Translations under genes and position numbers: made by a program
Notes under the pieces: model-generated
What the model was told of the DNA's origin: nothing
Database searches by the model: none
The model's input: the letters and a program-made list of their open reading frames with translations, nothing else
Part shown: piece after piece, positions 1 to 7,450 of the stretch
Numbering within the stretch: position 1 is the first letter of the stretch
Layout of the letters: every line of letters starts with the position of its first letter
Assembly (NCBI RefSeq): GCF_946892675.1
Contig: NZ_CAMPOV010000003.1
Span: forward strand, 619,716 to 683,715
Length of the DNA stretch: 64,000 bases
Source of the DNA: Arthrobacter sp. Marseille-P9274
GTDB lineage: Bacteria; Actinomycetota; Actinomycetes; Actinomycetales; Micrococcaceae
Reading direction: 5' to 3'

Positions 1-19
1 CGATTGCGGTGTAGCTCAT
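1..19 (-). CDS. 5' end of an unidentified gene, cut by the window edge
   Basis: Only six codons of this gene are inside the window (reading M-S-Y-T-A-I). Its ATG overlaps the TGA stop of the Asp23-like gene by four bases (ATGA), so the two are almost certainly translationally coupled in one leftward operon. Genes after Asp23/Gls24 proteins in actinobacteria are often small membrane proteins, but nothing here identifies it. Confidence 0.6.
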
Positions 20-606
20 GGCTGGCTTGCCTCCCGTGCGGGCCTGTCCGTCACCGACCGGGCGTCCCCCAGCCCGGGCACGTGCACGTCGTTGATTTCG
101 ACATTGACCTCAATGACGTCCAGCCCGACGAACTCCTCCACGGCCGCATAGACCGCGGCGCGCACCTTGTTGGCCAGCTGCTGCAGCGGCACGCCGTACA
201 CCGCCACGAGGTTGATGTCCACGGCGACCTGGGTCTGGCCGACCTCGACGCGGACTCCCTGCCCGATGTCGCTGCCGCCGACCGCGTCCCGCAGCGCGCT
301 GAGGGCACGCGCCGTGCCAGTGCCGAGCGCGTACACCCCCTGGACGTTGCGGGCGGCCACGGCGGCGACCTTCGCGACCGCGGTATCGGAGATGGTGGTC
401 CGGCCGGGCGCCGCCGGGGTGCCCGCATCGAGGGAAGTATCGACGGCGAGACCGGGCTCGGGGGCAACGGCCGCGGCGGCTGCCGTGCTGGCCGTCGCCC
501 CGGTGCGTGCTGTAGCTGCCGGGGCCGTCGGGTCCGCTGGTACGGTACCGCCCACGGCCGGACGGTAAGCCGGCGGTCCTCCCGCCGGAAGCTTCCGGTC
601 CTCCAT
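16..606 (-). CDS. Asp23/Gls24 family envelope stress response protein
   Basis: 196 residues. The first 68 or so are low-complexity Ala/Pro/Thr-rich sequence without a signal peptide; residues about 69-175 form the Asp23/Gls24 domain, beginning with TTISDTAVAKVAAVAA and continuing through a VEVGQTQVAVDINLVAVYG strand pair and the VNVEINDVHVPG end motif. Family members sit at the membrane and are linked to envelope or alkaline stress; the enzymatic role, if any, is unknown. I chose the internal ATG at 606 because GGAGA precedes it and the upstream extension of the open frame is a shadow of the lipoprotein gene. The 3' end overlaps the next leftward gene by 4 bases. Family call is firm, function is not. 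Confidence 0.85.
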   Translation of the reverse strand: MEDRKLPAGGPPAYRPAVGGTVPADPTAPAATARTGATASTAAAAAVAPEPGLAVDTSLDAGTPAAPGRTTISDTAVAKVAAVAARNVQGVYALGTGTARALSALRDAVGGSDIGQGVRVEVGQTQVAVDINLVAVYGVPLQQLANKVRAAVYAAVEEFVGLDVIEVNVEINDVHVPGLGDARSVTDRPAREASQP

Positions 607-697
607 CTGGTCTCCACTTCGCCTGGCGGGGTACGAACCTCCCGCGACTGTCGTCTGCTGCAAGCCTAATGCCAATGTACGACGGCGGCGGGCGGCC

Positions 698-1264
698 TCA
701 GAAGCTGCAGTGGGTATCCAGCCAGTCGTCCAGGGGTTCGAGCGCATCCTGGAACGCCTCGTAATCGAATTCTTCCAGCCCGTCGTGCTTGCCGATTTCG
801 GCCCGCACCTCCCCCAGCGGCTCGCGCAGTTCCGCCGGCGCGTCCTTCGCCAGCTCGCGGACCTCGGCTTCCAGATCCTGCAGTTGCTCTTCATCCACGC
901 CGGAGAACAGGTTCAGTGGTGCGAGGGTGATCACCGCGACGCCCCCCGCGAGTGCGGCACACGCCTCGGTAGCCGACGCGTAGGAACCCCACTGCTCGCC
1001 GTCGTCTTTAGCCGGTATCTGGGTCGCAGAATTCGCCGTTCCACCCTCCGGCTGCAGGGTCTTCCCCTCCGGCAACACCGAAGGTACGTCCGAGCCCGGA
1101 GTTCCGGCCGGCTGCGACGCCTGGCTTGCTACTTCGCCCGCGCTCGTATTCTCCGCTCCGGTGCATGCCGACAGGGCCAGCATCCCGGCTGCGGCCAGCG
1201 CTACCGCGGCAAACGAGAGGGGGCGGTTCAGGCGCGATCTCCCCGAATTTTCCCTTTCCACCAC
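698..1264 (-). CDS. putative lipoprotein of unknown function
   Basis: 188 residues starting at a GTG. A short basic N-terminus is followed by a hydrophobic stretch and a lipobox (LSAC, cysteine near residue 33), so the product should be exported and lipid-anchored. After a Ser/Gly/Pro-rich spacer comes an acidic, probably helical domain (residues about 95-188) ending in DTHCSF. I recognise no family. It lies 91 bp upstream of the Asp23-like gene on the same strand and could share its transcript. The start is uncertain: two adjacent GTG codons (1264 and 1261) are possible and neither has a strong ribosome site. Confidence 0.65.
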   Translation of the reverse strand: MVERENSGRSRLNRPLSFAAVALAAAGMLALSACTGAENTSAGEVASQASQPAGTPGSDVPSVLPEGKTLQPEGGTANSATQIPAKDDGEQWGSYASATEACAALAGGVAVITLAPLNLFSGVDEEQLQDLEAEVRELAKDAPAELREPLGEVRAEIGKHDGLEEFDYEAFQDALEPLDDWLDTHCSF

Positions 1265-1360
1265 CCCAACAGGCTACTGCCGAAGGCTGGGAACTACATG
1301 GGAACGTTTCAGTGCGGATTGCCGGATAACAACCCCGGACTACAGGAAAAGGGCCGGCAC

Positions 1361-1395
1361 GAAAAAGGTCCCCGCCTCATAGAGGCGGGGACCTT
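1361..1395 (-). terminator. intrinsic terminator of the tRNA cluster
   Basis: Perfect 14-bp stem (1365-1378 with 1382-1395) and a 3-nt loop, followed on the minus strand by a run of T residues. It lies just after tRNA-Phe, so it should end the leftward tRNA transcript. Confidence 0.85.
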
Positions 1396-1404
1396 CTCAA
1401 AGTG

Positions 1405-1477
1405 TGGCTCCGACCGGCGTCGATCCGGTGACCTTTCGATTTTCAGTCGAACGCTCTACCAACTGAGCTACAGAGCC
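1405..1477 (-). tRNA. tRNA-Phe (anticodon GAA)
   Basis: 73-nt cloverleaf: acceptor GGCTCTG pairs with CGGAGCC, D-arm AGCTCAGTTGGTAGAGC, anticodon loop with GAA, T-arm with the GATCGAC-type loop. No CCA is encoded. Last of three tRNA genes on this strand. Confidence 0.95.
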
Positions 1478-1533
1478 TGGGAACATCTGCCGATGATCAC
1501 CGAGGCTTCCGAACCGCGTCCGGAAACCTTCAG

Positions 1534-1607
1534 CGACCCTGACGGGACTTGAACCCGCGACCTCCGCCGTGACAGGGCGGCGCGCTAACCAACTGCGCTA
1601 CAGGGCC
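1534..1607 (-). tRNA. tRNA-Asp (anticodon GTC)
   Basis: 74-nt cloverleaf with acceptor GGCCCTG/CAGGGTC (one G-U pair), anticodon loop CTGTCAC giving GTC, and the G discriminator base expected of tRNA-Asp. CCA is not encoded. Middle gene of the Glu-Asp-Phe cluster. Confidence 0.95.
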
Positions 1608-1690
1608 TCGTTTTTACAAGCATCCATCCTATCAGGCTTTCGGAGCGGTTTTTACCACTTCCTCCTGCCGGAGCCGGATGGCTTCCTGCG

Positions 1691-1763
1691 TACCCCCAAC
1701 GGGATTCGAACCCGTGCCGCCGCCGTGAAAGGGCGGTGTCCTAGGCCGCTAGACGATGGGGGC
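1691..1763 (-). tRNA. tRNA-Glu (anticodon TTC)
   Basis: 73-nt cloverleaf; the anticodon stem CCGCC/GGCGG encloses loop CTTTCAC, giving TTC. Acceptor GCCCCCA pairs with TGGGGGT including a terminal G-U. First gene of the leftward tRNA cluster. Confidence 0.95.
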
Positions 1764-1826
1764 TTCTAGGACCACATTGGCGTTTCCCGCTGTGGACTCT
1801 AAAACTATAGGGCCTACCGGAGCAAA

Positions 1827-2249
1827 ATGCCAAAACGGGCAAAAAACGGCGGCGGGGCGGCCGGTAGAGTCTTGAATGTGCCCATCGACATGCCGCTGCC
1901 GGAATTCGAGGATGCAGTCAACGACGCGATTGACCGCATCCCGGAAGAGATCGCGCGCGAGATGACGAACGTGGGCATCTTCGTGCAAGAGGAGTACGAG
2001 CCGCAGGCTTGGGAGGACCCGGAGACGGAGCTCCTGGGCCTCTACGAGGGAACGCCACTGACCGAGCGGGACCACTGGTGGGAAGCCGGCTCGCTGCCGG
2101 ACCGGATCACCGTCTTCCGCGGTCCGATCCTGCGGATGTGCGAGTCACGCGAGGAAGTCGTCCACGAGGTCCTGGTCACCGTAATCCACGAGGTGGCCCA
2201 CCACTTCGGCATCGCGGACGAGCGGCTGCACGAGCTGGGCTGGGGCTGA
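1827..2249 (+). CDS. small zincin-like metallopeptidase family protein
   Basis: 140 residues with a C-terminal HEVAHHFGI motif (HExxH zinc-binding, near residue 121) followed by DERLHELGWG, the pattern of the short actinobacterial/proteobacterial metallopeptidase family formerly annotated as DUF1025-type. The central part is acidic and Trp-rich. No signal peptide, so presumably cytosolic; the substrate is unknown. The ATG at 1827 has GGAG six bases upstream; a GTG at 1878, giving a start close to MPLPEFEDAV, is a credible alternative because family members usually begin near there. It is immediately followed by the CDF exporter gene (2 bp), so the two are probably cotranscribed. Confidence 0.8.
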   Translation: MPKRAKNGGGAAGRVLNVPIDMPLPEFEDAVNDAIDRIPEEIAREMTNVGIFVQEEYEPQAWEDPETELLGLYEGTPLTERDHWWEAGSLPDRITVFRGPILRMCESREEVVHEVLVTVIHEVAHHFGIADERLHELGWG

Positions 2250-2251
2250 CC

Positions 2252-3184
2252 ATGGGACACGGACACAGCCACGGCATTCACGGGCACGCCCAGGGCACGG
2301 CCACGGGACGGCACCGCCGCAAACTCGTCTGGGTCGTCTGCATCACACTCGGCGTGGTGGTGGTCCAGGTCGCCGGCGCCCTGCTCTCGGGCTCCTTGGC
2401 GCTGTTGGCCGATGCGGGCCACATGCTCTCCGACGCGGCGGGCGTCTTCATAGCGCTGATGGCGGCCTGGATCGCCACGCAGCCGCCGACGGACAAGCGC
2501 ACCTACGGCTACCAGCGGGCCGAGGTCCTGGCCGCGCTGCTCAACGCGGTGGTGCTGGTGGTGATCGCCGTCGTTATATTCACCGAGGCGATTCGGCGCC
2601 TGGGCCAGACCCCGGAGATCCAGACCGGAACGATGCTGCTGGCGGCCACCGCCGGCGCGGTGGCCAACCTGGTCTGCCTGCTGATCCTGCAGGGCGGCCG
2701 GAAGGAGAGCCTCAATGTCCGCGGCGCCTACCTGGAGGTGCTCGGGGACCTCCTCGGCTCGGTGGCGGTGATCGCCGCCGGCGTGGTGATCGCGGTGACT
2801 GGCTATACCCAGGCGGACACCGTGGCCTCCGTGCTGATAGCGGTGCTGATCCTGCCGCGGGCATGGAGCCTGCTGCGCGACGTGGTGAACGTGCTGCTCG
2901 AGGCAACCCCGGAGAACGTGGATGTGGCGCAGGTCCGCGAGCACATCATGTCGGCCGAGGGCGTGGTCGACGTCCACGACATCCACATCTGGACCATCAC
3001 CTCCGGCGTGCCGGTCTTCTCGGCGCATGTCGTGGTCGAGGACGAGACGCTGCACGCCGAAGGCATCGACCATGTGCTGGACCGGCTGTCAGCCTGCATG
3101 GGCAGCCACTTCGACACCGACCACTGCACCTTCCAGGTCGAACCCGTCTCGCACGCCAACCACGAGCTGCGCCACCACGACTAA
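2252..3184 (+). CDS. cation diffusion facilitator (CDF) family metal efflux protein
   Basis: 310 residues. The N-terminus is His-rich (MGHGHSHGIHGHAQG), followed by about six membrane segments and a C-terminal cytoplasmic domain ending in a His-rich tail. The transport-site signature is visible in helix 2 (ADAGHMLSDAAG) with a matching later helix LEVLGDLLGSVAV, typical of Zn/Co/Cd-proton antiporters of the CzcD/ZitB type; metal specificity cannot be fixed from sequence. I placed the start at the ATG 2 bp after the peptidase stop because the longer open frame overlaps that gene and the His-rich start is family-typical. Probable two-gene operon with the metallopeptidase. Confidence 0.9.
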   Translation: MGHGHSHGIHGHAQGTATGRHRRKLVWVVCITLGVVVVQVAGALLSGSLALLADAGHMLSDAAGVFIALMAAWIATQPPTDKRTYGYQRAEVLAALLNAVVLVVIAVVIFTEAIRRLGQTPEIQTGTMLLAATAGAVANLVCLLILQGGRKESLNVRGAYLEVLGDLLGSVAVIAAGVVIAVTGYTQADTVASVLIAVLILPRAWSLLRDVVNVLLEATPENVDVAQVREHIMSAEGVVDVHDIHIWTITSGVPVFSAHVVVEDETLHAEGIDHVLDRLSACMGSHFDTDHCTFQVEPVSHANHELRHHD

Positions 3185-3205
3185 GCGGCCGCCTATCCGC
3201 CGGCT

Positions 3206-3223
3206 CGGCGTCCCGAGACGCCG
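3206..3223. terminator. small hairpin after the CDF gene
   Basis: CGGCGTC/GACGCCG stem of 7 bp with a 4-nt loop, 22 bp after the exporter stop. No T-run follows, so terminator function is only likely. Confidence 0.4.
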
Positions 3224-3448
3224 GATTCCGACACGCCGCAACAAATGCGACAAAAGTACACAGATGTTATTTACGGTGCCAGAGGGACGATTGTTGCCAA
3301 TGTGACAGTTGATGCATATCCTCAGAGAGTTGTGAGTGCAGTCCGGCCTCCTGCCAGCGCCCTGCGGCGCGGTCCGGCCGGTCCGGTTCCGTAACCGTCG
3401 GCTCCTTTGGGGGGAGCGCGTGCATTCCACGCTCGCGTAAGGACTTTG

Positions 3449-5044
3449 ATGAGGCTGTCTTCCCGCACGCCGTGCTCCGCCTGGCGACGTACGACGACGG
3501 TGCGTGCCGCCGCCGCGGTGGCGACCGCCGTCGTCATTCTCTCCGCCGCCCAGCTGCCCGCAGCGCTGGCCGCCCCCGCTGGCCGGCTCCCGGTGGTCTC
3601 GACTGCTGGCCTGGGCATTCCGCTACAGCCGTCGGCGCCAAGCGCGCGGGAGATCGACGCGGCGAAGGGCGATGCCAAGACGACCCAGGCACTGGTCGAC
3701 CGGATCGAGGAGCAGCTTCGGACCGCCACCGCCGACCTGGAGTCGGCCCGCTTCGAGGCCACCGAACTGCAGAACACCTACAGCGTCGCCCTGCTTGAGC
3801 AGCAGGAGCGCCGGGATGAACTCGCCGACGCCCGCGGGAAGGCCCGTCAGGCCGCCGAATACTTCGAATCCGTGAAAGGCCAGGTCGGCCAGCTGGCCGG
3901 CGAGCTCTATCGCAACGGCGGGGTCAATCCCGTGGTGACGTCGATTCTGGACAGCAGCAACGCCGACGACGTGCTGTACCGGGCTTCCACCATGGACGCC
4001 CTCGCCGCGAACCGCTCGCAGACCCTGGATTCCGCCGCCCAGGCGGCATCGCTTTGGGCGGAATGGGAACTCTATGTCTCCCGCGCGGAGGAGGCCGCCG
4101 ACGACGCTTCCGTGGCGGCCAGCGCGGCTGAATCCAGCGCCAAAGCCGCCAGCGATGCCCAGGCGGAGCTGGTGGCGCGGCAGGAGGACCAGCGTCGGGG
4201 CCTACTAGAGCATCTGGCCGAGTTGCGCGAGACCAGCGTCAAGGAAGAGGACCGTCGGATCGCGGCGCTGGAAGACGCCGAGCGCGAAAGGAAGCTGCAG
4301 GCGCTGATCGAGGAGTCCGAGCGGCAGGCCGCAGCAGCCCCGCAGGCGTCGGCCTCCCCGGCGCAGCCCGCTGCGCCGGCCGCTGTGCCGGCCGCCGTGG
4401 TCCCCGCCAGCCGGGACATCACACCCGTGCAGACCGCACCGTCGCGGCCGGCTGCCGCACCCGCGCCCGCACCTCCAGCTCCCGCCGCTCCCGCGCGGCC
4501 GGCCACCCCGGCGGCGCAGCCGAGTTCCCGGCCCGCTCCCCCGCCGGCTCCGCCCGCACCCGAGCCGGAGCCCGCTCCGGCTCCAGCCCCTGCTCCTGCA
4601 CCGAAGCCGGCGCCGAAGCCCCAGCCCGTCGTGACGCCGAAGCCGGCTCCGGCACCAGCCCTGAACTACTCGCTGGCGCAGACGGCGATCAACTACGCCG
4701 TCGGCAAGGCCAGCAACAAGAAGTCCTTCTACCAGTGGGCCGGCAACGGGCCGTGGGGCTTCGACTGCTCCGGGCTGACCCAGCAGGCCTTCGGCGCGGC
4801 CGGCCAGTGGATTCCGCGCACGGCGACGGCCCAGTACACGCAGGCACCGCACAAGGTTCCGCTATCCCAGCTGCAGGCCGGCGACCTGGTCTTCTGGGGC
4901 ACGGAGGGCAACTTCTGGCACGTGGCGATCTACCTCGGCAACGGCCAGGTGGTGCACGCGATGAACCCGAACGACGGCCTGCGGGTCACGCCGATCGGCT
5001 ACATGTACGGGACCCTGCACACGTTCGGCGCGCGCTGGAGCTAG
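3449..5044 (+). CDS. secreted NlpC/P60 peptidoglycan hydrolase with coiled-coil and proline-rich linker
   Basis: 531 residues. A signal peptide (about 1-37, ending near LPAALA) leads into a long Ala/Glu-rich coiled coil (about 60-290), then a roughly 110-residue Pro/Ala linker, then an NlpC/P60 cysteine-peptidase domain (about 405-531). The catalytic Cys440 sits in FDCSGLTQQAF and His491 in FWHVAIYLGNGQVVHAMN. This is the RipA/RpfB-partner-like layout: the coiled coil probably restrains or positions the hydrolase, which should cut D-Glu-mDAP/Lys-type stem peptide bonds during cell separation. The ATG at 3449 has AAGGA upstream. Followed by a hairpin shared with the convergent stress-protein gene. 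The 264-bp leader shows no riboswitch I can recognise. Confidence 0.9.
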   Translation: MRLSSRTPCSAWRRTTTVRAAAAVATAVVILSAAQLPAALAAPAGRLPVVSTAGLGIPLQPSAPSAREIDAAKGDAKTTQALVDRIEEQLRTATADLESARFEATELQNTYSVALLEQQERRDELADARGKARQAAEYFESVKGQVGQLAGELYRNGGVNPVVTSILDSSNADDVLYRASTMDALAANRSQTLDSAAQAASLWAEWELYVSRAEEAADDASVAASAAESSAKAASDAQAELVARQEDQRRGLLEHLAELRETSVKEEDRRIAALEDAERERKLQALIEESERQAAAAPQASASPAQPAAPAAVPAAVVPASRDITPVQTAPSRPAAAPAPAPPAPAAPARPATPAAQPSSRPAPPPAPPAPEPEPAPAPAPAPAPKPAPKPQPVVTPKPAPAPALNYSLAQTAINYAVGKASNKKSFYQWAGNGPWGFDCSGLTQQAFGAAGQWIPRTATAQYTQAPHKVPLSQLQAGDLVFWGTEGNFWHVAIYLGNGQVVHAMNPNDGLRVTPIGYMYGTLHTFGARWS

Positions 5045-5075
5045 GGCTTCCGCAGGCCCGGCCCGTGGAAGCCCT
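5043..5075. terminator. bidirectional hairpin between convergent genes
   Basis: AGGGCTTCC (5043-5051) pairs with GGAAGCCCT (5067-5075), 15-nt GC-rich loop, placed between the convergent NlpC/P60 and universal stress genes. Confidence 0.55.
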
Positions 5076-5086
5076 GGCTTCCGGGG

Positions 5087-6103
5087 TCAGGCCTCGTCCG
5101 GCAGCGAGCCGAACTTCTTGCGGTCCTCCAGCCGGGAATCGTGCACGTCCGGGACCACCATGACCGGGCCGCGGGCGTGGTGGAGCACTCCCTGGCTGGT
5201 GGAGCCGAGCAGCATGCCGGCGAAGCCTCCGCGGCCGCGCGTGCCCATGACCAGCAGTTCGGCCTTGCCGGTTGCTTCGATCAGCAGTTCCACCGGCGCC
5301 CCGTCCTGGACTTCGCCGGTGATCTGCAGCCGCGGGAAATGGCTGGAGAGCCAGGCGACGCCCGCATCGAGTTGTGCCTGGATGTCTGCGTAGAGGGCCT
5401 CGCGGTCCAGCGGTGCCGGCACCCAGGCCAGCGATCCGGTGAACGGCGGCAGCGCGCAGACAACACGCAGCGGCAGGCCCCAGCGGGCGGCCTGCTCGGC
5501 GGCCACGAGCGTAGCCGCGCGGGCCTGCTCCGAACCGTCGACGCCGACCAGCACAACCTTCTCGACGTCCTCCGGGCGCACCGGGGCTTCCCTGGTTTTG
5601 GGCGGTTCGATGTCCACGCCCTCGAGCCGGGACGCACAGGACAGCGGGATCGTCACGGAGGGACACTTGGCGTGGGCGGGGACGGCGCTGCTGACGGAAC
5701 CCAGCAGGCGGCCCATGAATCCGCCGCGGCCGCGGGTGCCCACCACCACCAGTTCGGCCTGCTCGGACAGTTCGAGCAGCACGCCGGCTGCGTCCCCGGT
5801 CTCGACGCTGCCGAGGACCTCGACGTCCGTTCCCCTGACCCTGGCCACGGCCTGCTCGAGTACCGCCTCCGCCCCTTCGCGGATCACGGCGTCATCGAGT
5901 GTCGCGTAGCCGGCATCCATGCTGGAGGCGGCGAAGACGGGCACGGTGTAGGCGGTAACGACATGAAGCGGGACGCGGCGCTGGCGGGCCTCGCGGGCGG
6001 CCCAGGCGAGGGCGCAGTAACTCTGGTCCGAGCCGTCGACCCCCACCACGATTCCTCGGCGTTCCAGGTTGCCGCGGGCACCACCGGATGTTGCTTCTGT
6101 CAT
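5087..6103 (-). CDS. tandem-domain universal stress protein
   Basis: 338 residues made of two UspA domains (about 16-155 and 175-310). Each carries the ATP-binding signature G-x2-G-x9-G-S/T: VVGTRGRGGFMGRLLGSVSS in the first and VMGTRGRGGFAGMLLGSTSQ in the second, and each begins with a VVGVDGS or VLVGVDGS strand. Such tandem proteins are cytosolic nucleotide binders induced by starvation, hypoxia or stress in actinobacteria. The ATG is preceded by GGAGG. Divergent from the small FAD/NAD-binding gene and convergent with the NlpC/P60 gene, so it is probably monocistronic. Confidence 0.9.
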   Translation of the reverse strand: MTEATSGGARGNLERRGIVVGVDGSDQSYCALAWAAREARQRRVPLHVVTAYTVPVFAASSMDAGYATLDDAVIREGAEAVLEQAVARVRGTDVEVLGSVETGDAAGVLLELSEQAELVVVGTRGRGGFMGRLLGSVSSAVPAHAKCPSVTIPLSCASRLEGVDIEPPKTREAPVRPEDVEKVVLVGVDGSEQARAATLVAAEQAARWGLPLRVVCALPPFTGSLAWVPAPLDREALYADIQAQLDAGVAWLSSHFPRLQITGEVQDGAPVELLIEATGKAELLVMGTRGRGGFAGMLLGSTSQGVLHHARGPVMVVPDVHDSRLEDRKKFGSLPDEA

Positions 6104-6222
6104 TGCTTCCGCCTCCCTCGAGTATGGGCAATGGCTGCGTCGCCAAGTACTTTCAGCTTACTGCCGCGGACACGGTCTTCCCACGTCCCGCACGGTTGGG
6201 AAGACCGCGCGGACGTTGTACG

Positions 6223-6774
6223 GTGTTTGCTGTGTCTGCAGCAGAAGCACCAATCGAGTCCACCACCACGGTGGTCATAGGAGCCGGTCTGCCCGGCCTC
6301 GCCGTCGCCAGTGAACTCAGCCGCCACGGGATTCCGTCGGTCGTGCTCGAGGGGATGGGGCGGGCTCCCCGCCGGCGGGCCGGCGTACCCGACTCGGCCG
6401 CCATCACGGAACGCTCCGAGCTGCTGCGGCTGCTGCGCGGCTACGCCTCCAGCCACGCCCTTGACGTGCGGCACAGCACGGTGGCCCGGAGCGTCAAGCG
6501 CGGCGGCGCCGGCAGCCAGTGGGTGATCCAGACGGAACTGGGCGTGCTGCGGGCCGATTCGCTGGTCATCACCGACTGCCCGCAGAACCAGGTGCGCCGC
6601 TTCCTGCGCAGCGCCGGCATCTCCTCGGGGCTGGACATCGTGGCCTCGCTGAAGGCGCTCGGCATCTACCTGGTGGGCGTGACGGAACTGCTGGCGCCGA
6701 GCACGCGGGAGATCATCCGGCAGGCCAAGGTGGTCAGCGACTCGATCGCCGGCGGCCGCCTGCTGCTGGCCTGA
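6223..6774 (+). CDS. small FAD/NAD(P)-binding Rossmann protein
   Basis: About 183 residues if translation begins at the GTG at 6223 (a second GTG at 6232 is equally possible; neither has a good ribosome site). The N-terminal dinucleotide fold is clear: VVIGAGLPGLAVASELSRHG followed by a beta strand ending in Glu (VVLEG), as in FAD-dependent oxidoreductases. Normal members are 350 residues or more; this protein stops before any catalytic domain, but the frame is clean and ends in a plausible helical tail, so it may be a naturally short nucleotide-binding protein rather than a remnant. Ends 6 bp from the convergent CopC-like gene. Confidence 0.65.
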   Translation: MFAVSAAEAPIESTTTVVIGAGLPGLAVASELSRHGIPSVVLEGMGRAPRRRAGVPDSAAITERSELLRLLRGYASSHALDVRHSTVARSVKRGGAGSQWVIQTELGVLRADSLVITDCPQNQVRRFLRSAGISSGLDIVASLKALGIYLVGVTELLAPSTREIIRQAKVVSDSIAGGRLLLA

Positions 6775-6780
6775 GCCCCG

Positions 6781-7374
6781 CTACTCCTCGTCGCGGCCCA
6801 GGCGGCGCTTGGCCATCACCCCGATAACGACCGCGAGCACCACCAGCACGGCGGCCATGGCGACCACGCTCCACGGCACGGACTGGCCGGCCACCTCGGT
6901 ACCCGGTTCCTTGACCGGATTCGCTTCGCCGGTCTCCAGCGGCTGGGGCGTGCCCGCACCCGCGCCCGGAGCGGTCGAGGGTCCGGGAGTGCTGCCCGCG
7001 CCCACGGTGAACCCGAAGGTTCCCTCGATCGGATGCGAGTCGGAGGAGACCACGCGCCAGTTGACGGTGTAGCTGCCGGCCGGGGCGCCGTCCTTGACCG
7101 GCTGGGTGACGCGCTTGTCCAGGATCTGCACATCGCCCTCGGCCCAGTCGGTGCCGGAGCTGTCCATGATCTGCACCACGGAACCCAGCGCGACGGGAAC
7201 TCCCGTGAAGTCGAGCGTGACGCCGTCGGGCATCTTGTCCAGTCTTTCGCCCTGTTCCGGGGCATGGCCCGCCAGCTCGTCATGCGCCTGTGCGGCGGCA
7301 GCAGGAAAAAGCACGAGGGCGGCAGCCAGGAGCGCTGCCAGCAGGTACCGGGCGGCAGCCGGAATACTCTTCAT
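6781..7374 (-). CDS. CopC-domain copper-binding protein with C-terminal anchor
   Basis: 197 residues: signal peptide (about 1-29, cut after AQA), a CopC beta-barrel domain whose mature N-terminus starts with His (AHDELAGHAPEQGERL), a Pro/Gly-rich stalk and a single C-terminal membrane helix (about 170-190) with a basic tail. The N-terminal His and the later VVSSDSHPIEGTFGF motif are the expected Cu(II) ligand regions of CopC. This is the actinobacterial form, extracytoplasmic and membrane-tethered, involved in copper handling. I chose ATG 7374 over the GTG directly upstream because GGAGG is then at a workable distance. No CopD-type partner gene is adjacent. Confidence 0.88.
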   Translation of the reverse strand: MKSIPAAARYLLAALLAAALVLFPAAAAQAHDELAGHAPEQGERLDKMPDGVTLDFTGVPVALGSVVQIMDSSGTDWAEGDVQILDKRVTQPVKDGAPAGSYTVNWRVVSSDSHPIEGTFGFTVGAGSTPGPSTAPGAGAGTPQPLETGEANPVKEPGTEVAGQSVPWSVVAMAAVLVVLAVVIGVMAKRRLGRDEE

Positions 7375-7450
7375 CACGCCTCCAGCCTACGACGAGGGTT
7401 AAGATTCAGGGGAACTTCCAACCCCCAACCACTGTGAAGGAACACCTCCG

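Noticed and set aside
3185..3448. cyclic di-AMP (ydaO-type) riboswitch before the NlpC/P60 gene
   Set aside because: Such riboswitches often precede actinobacterial cell-wall hydrolases and disA is present in the window, but I could not find the conserved ydaO core sequences in this leader.
6223..6774. pseudogene call for the short FAD/NAD-binding protein
   Set aside because: The frame is intact and no remainder of a longer oxidoreductase follows; a naturally short protein is as likely.
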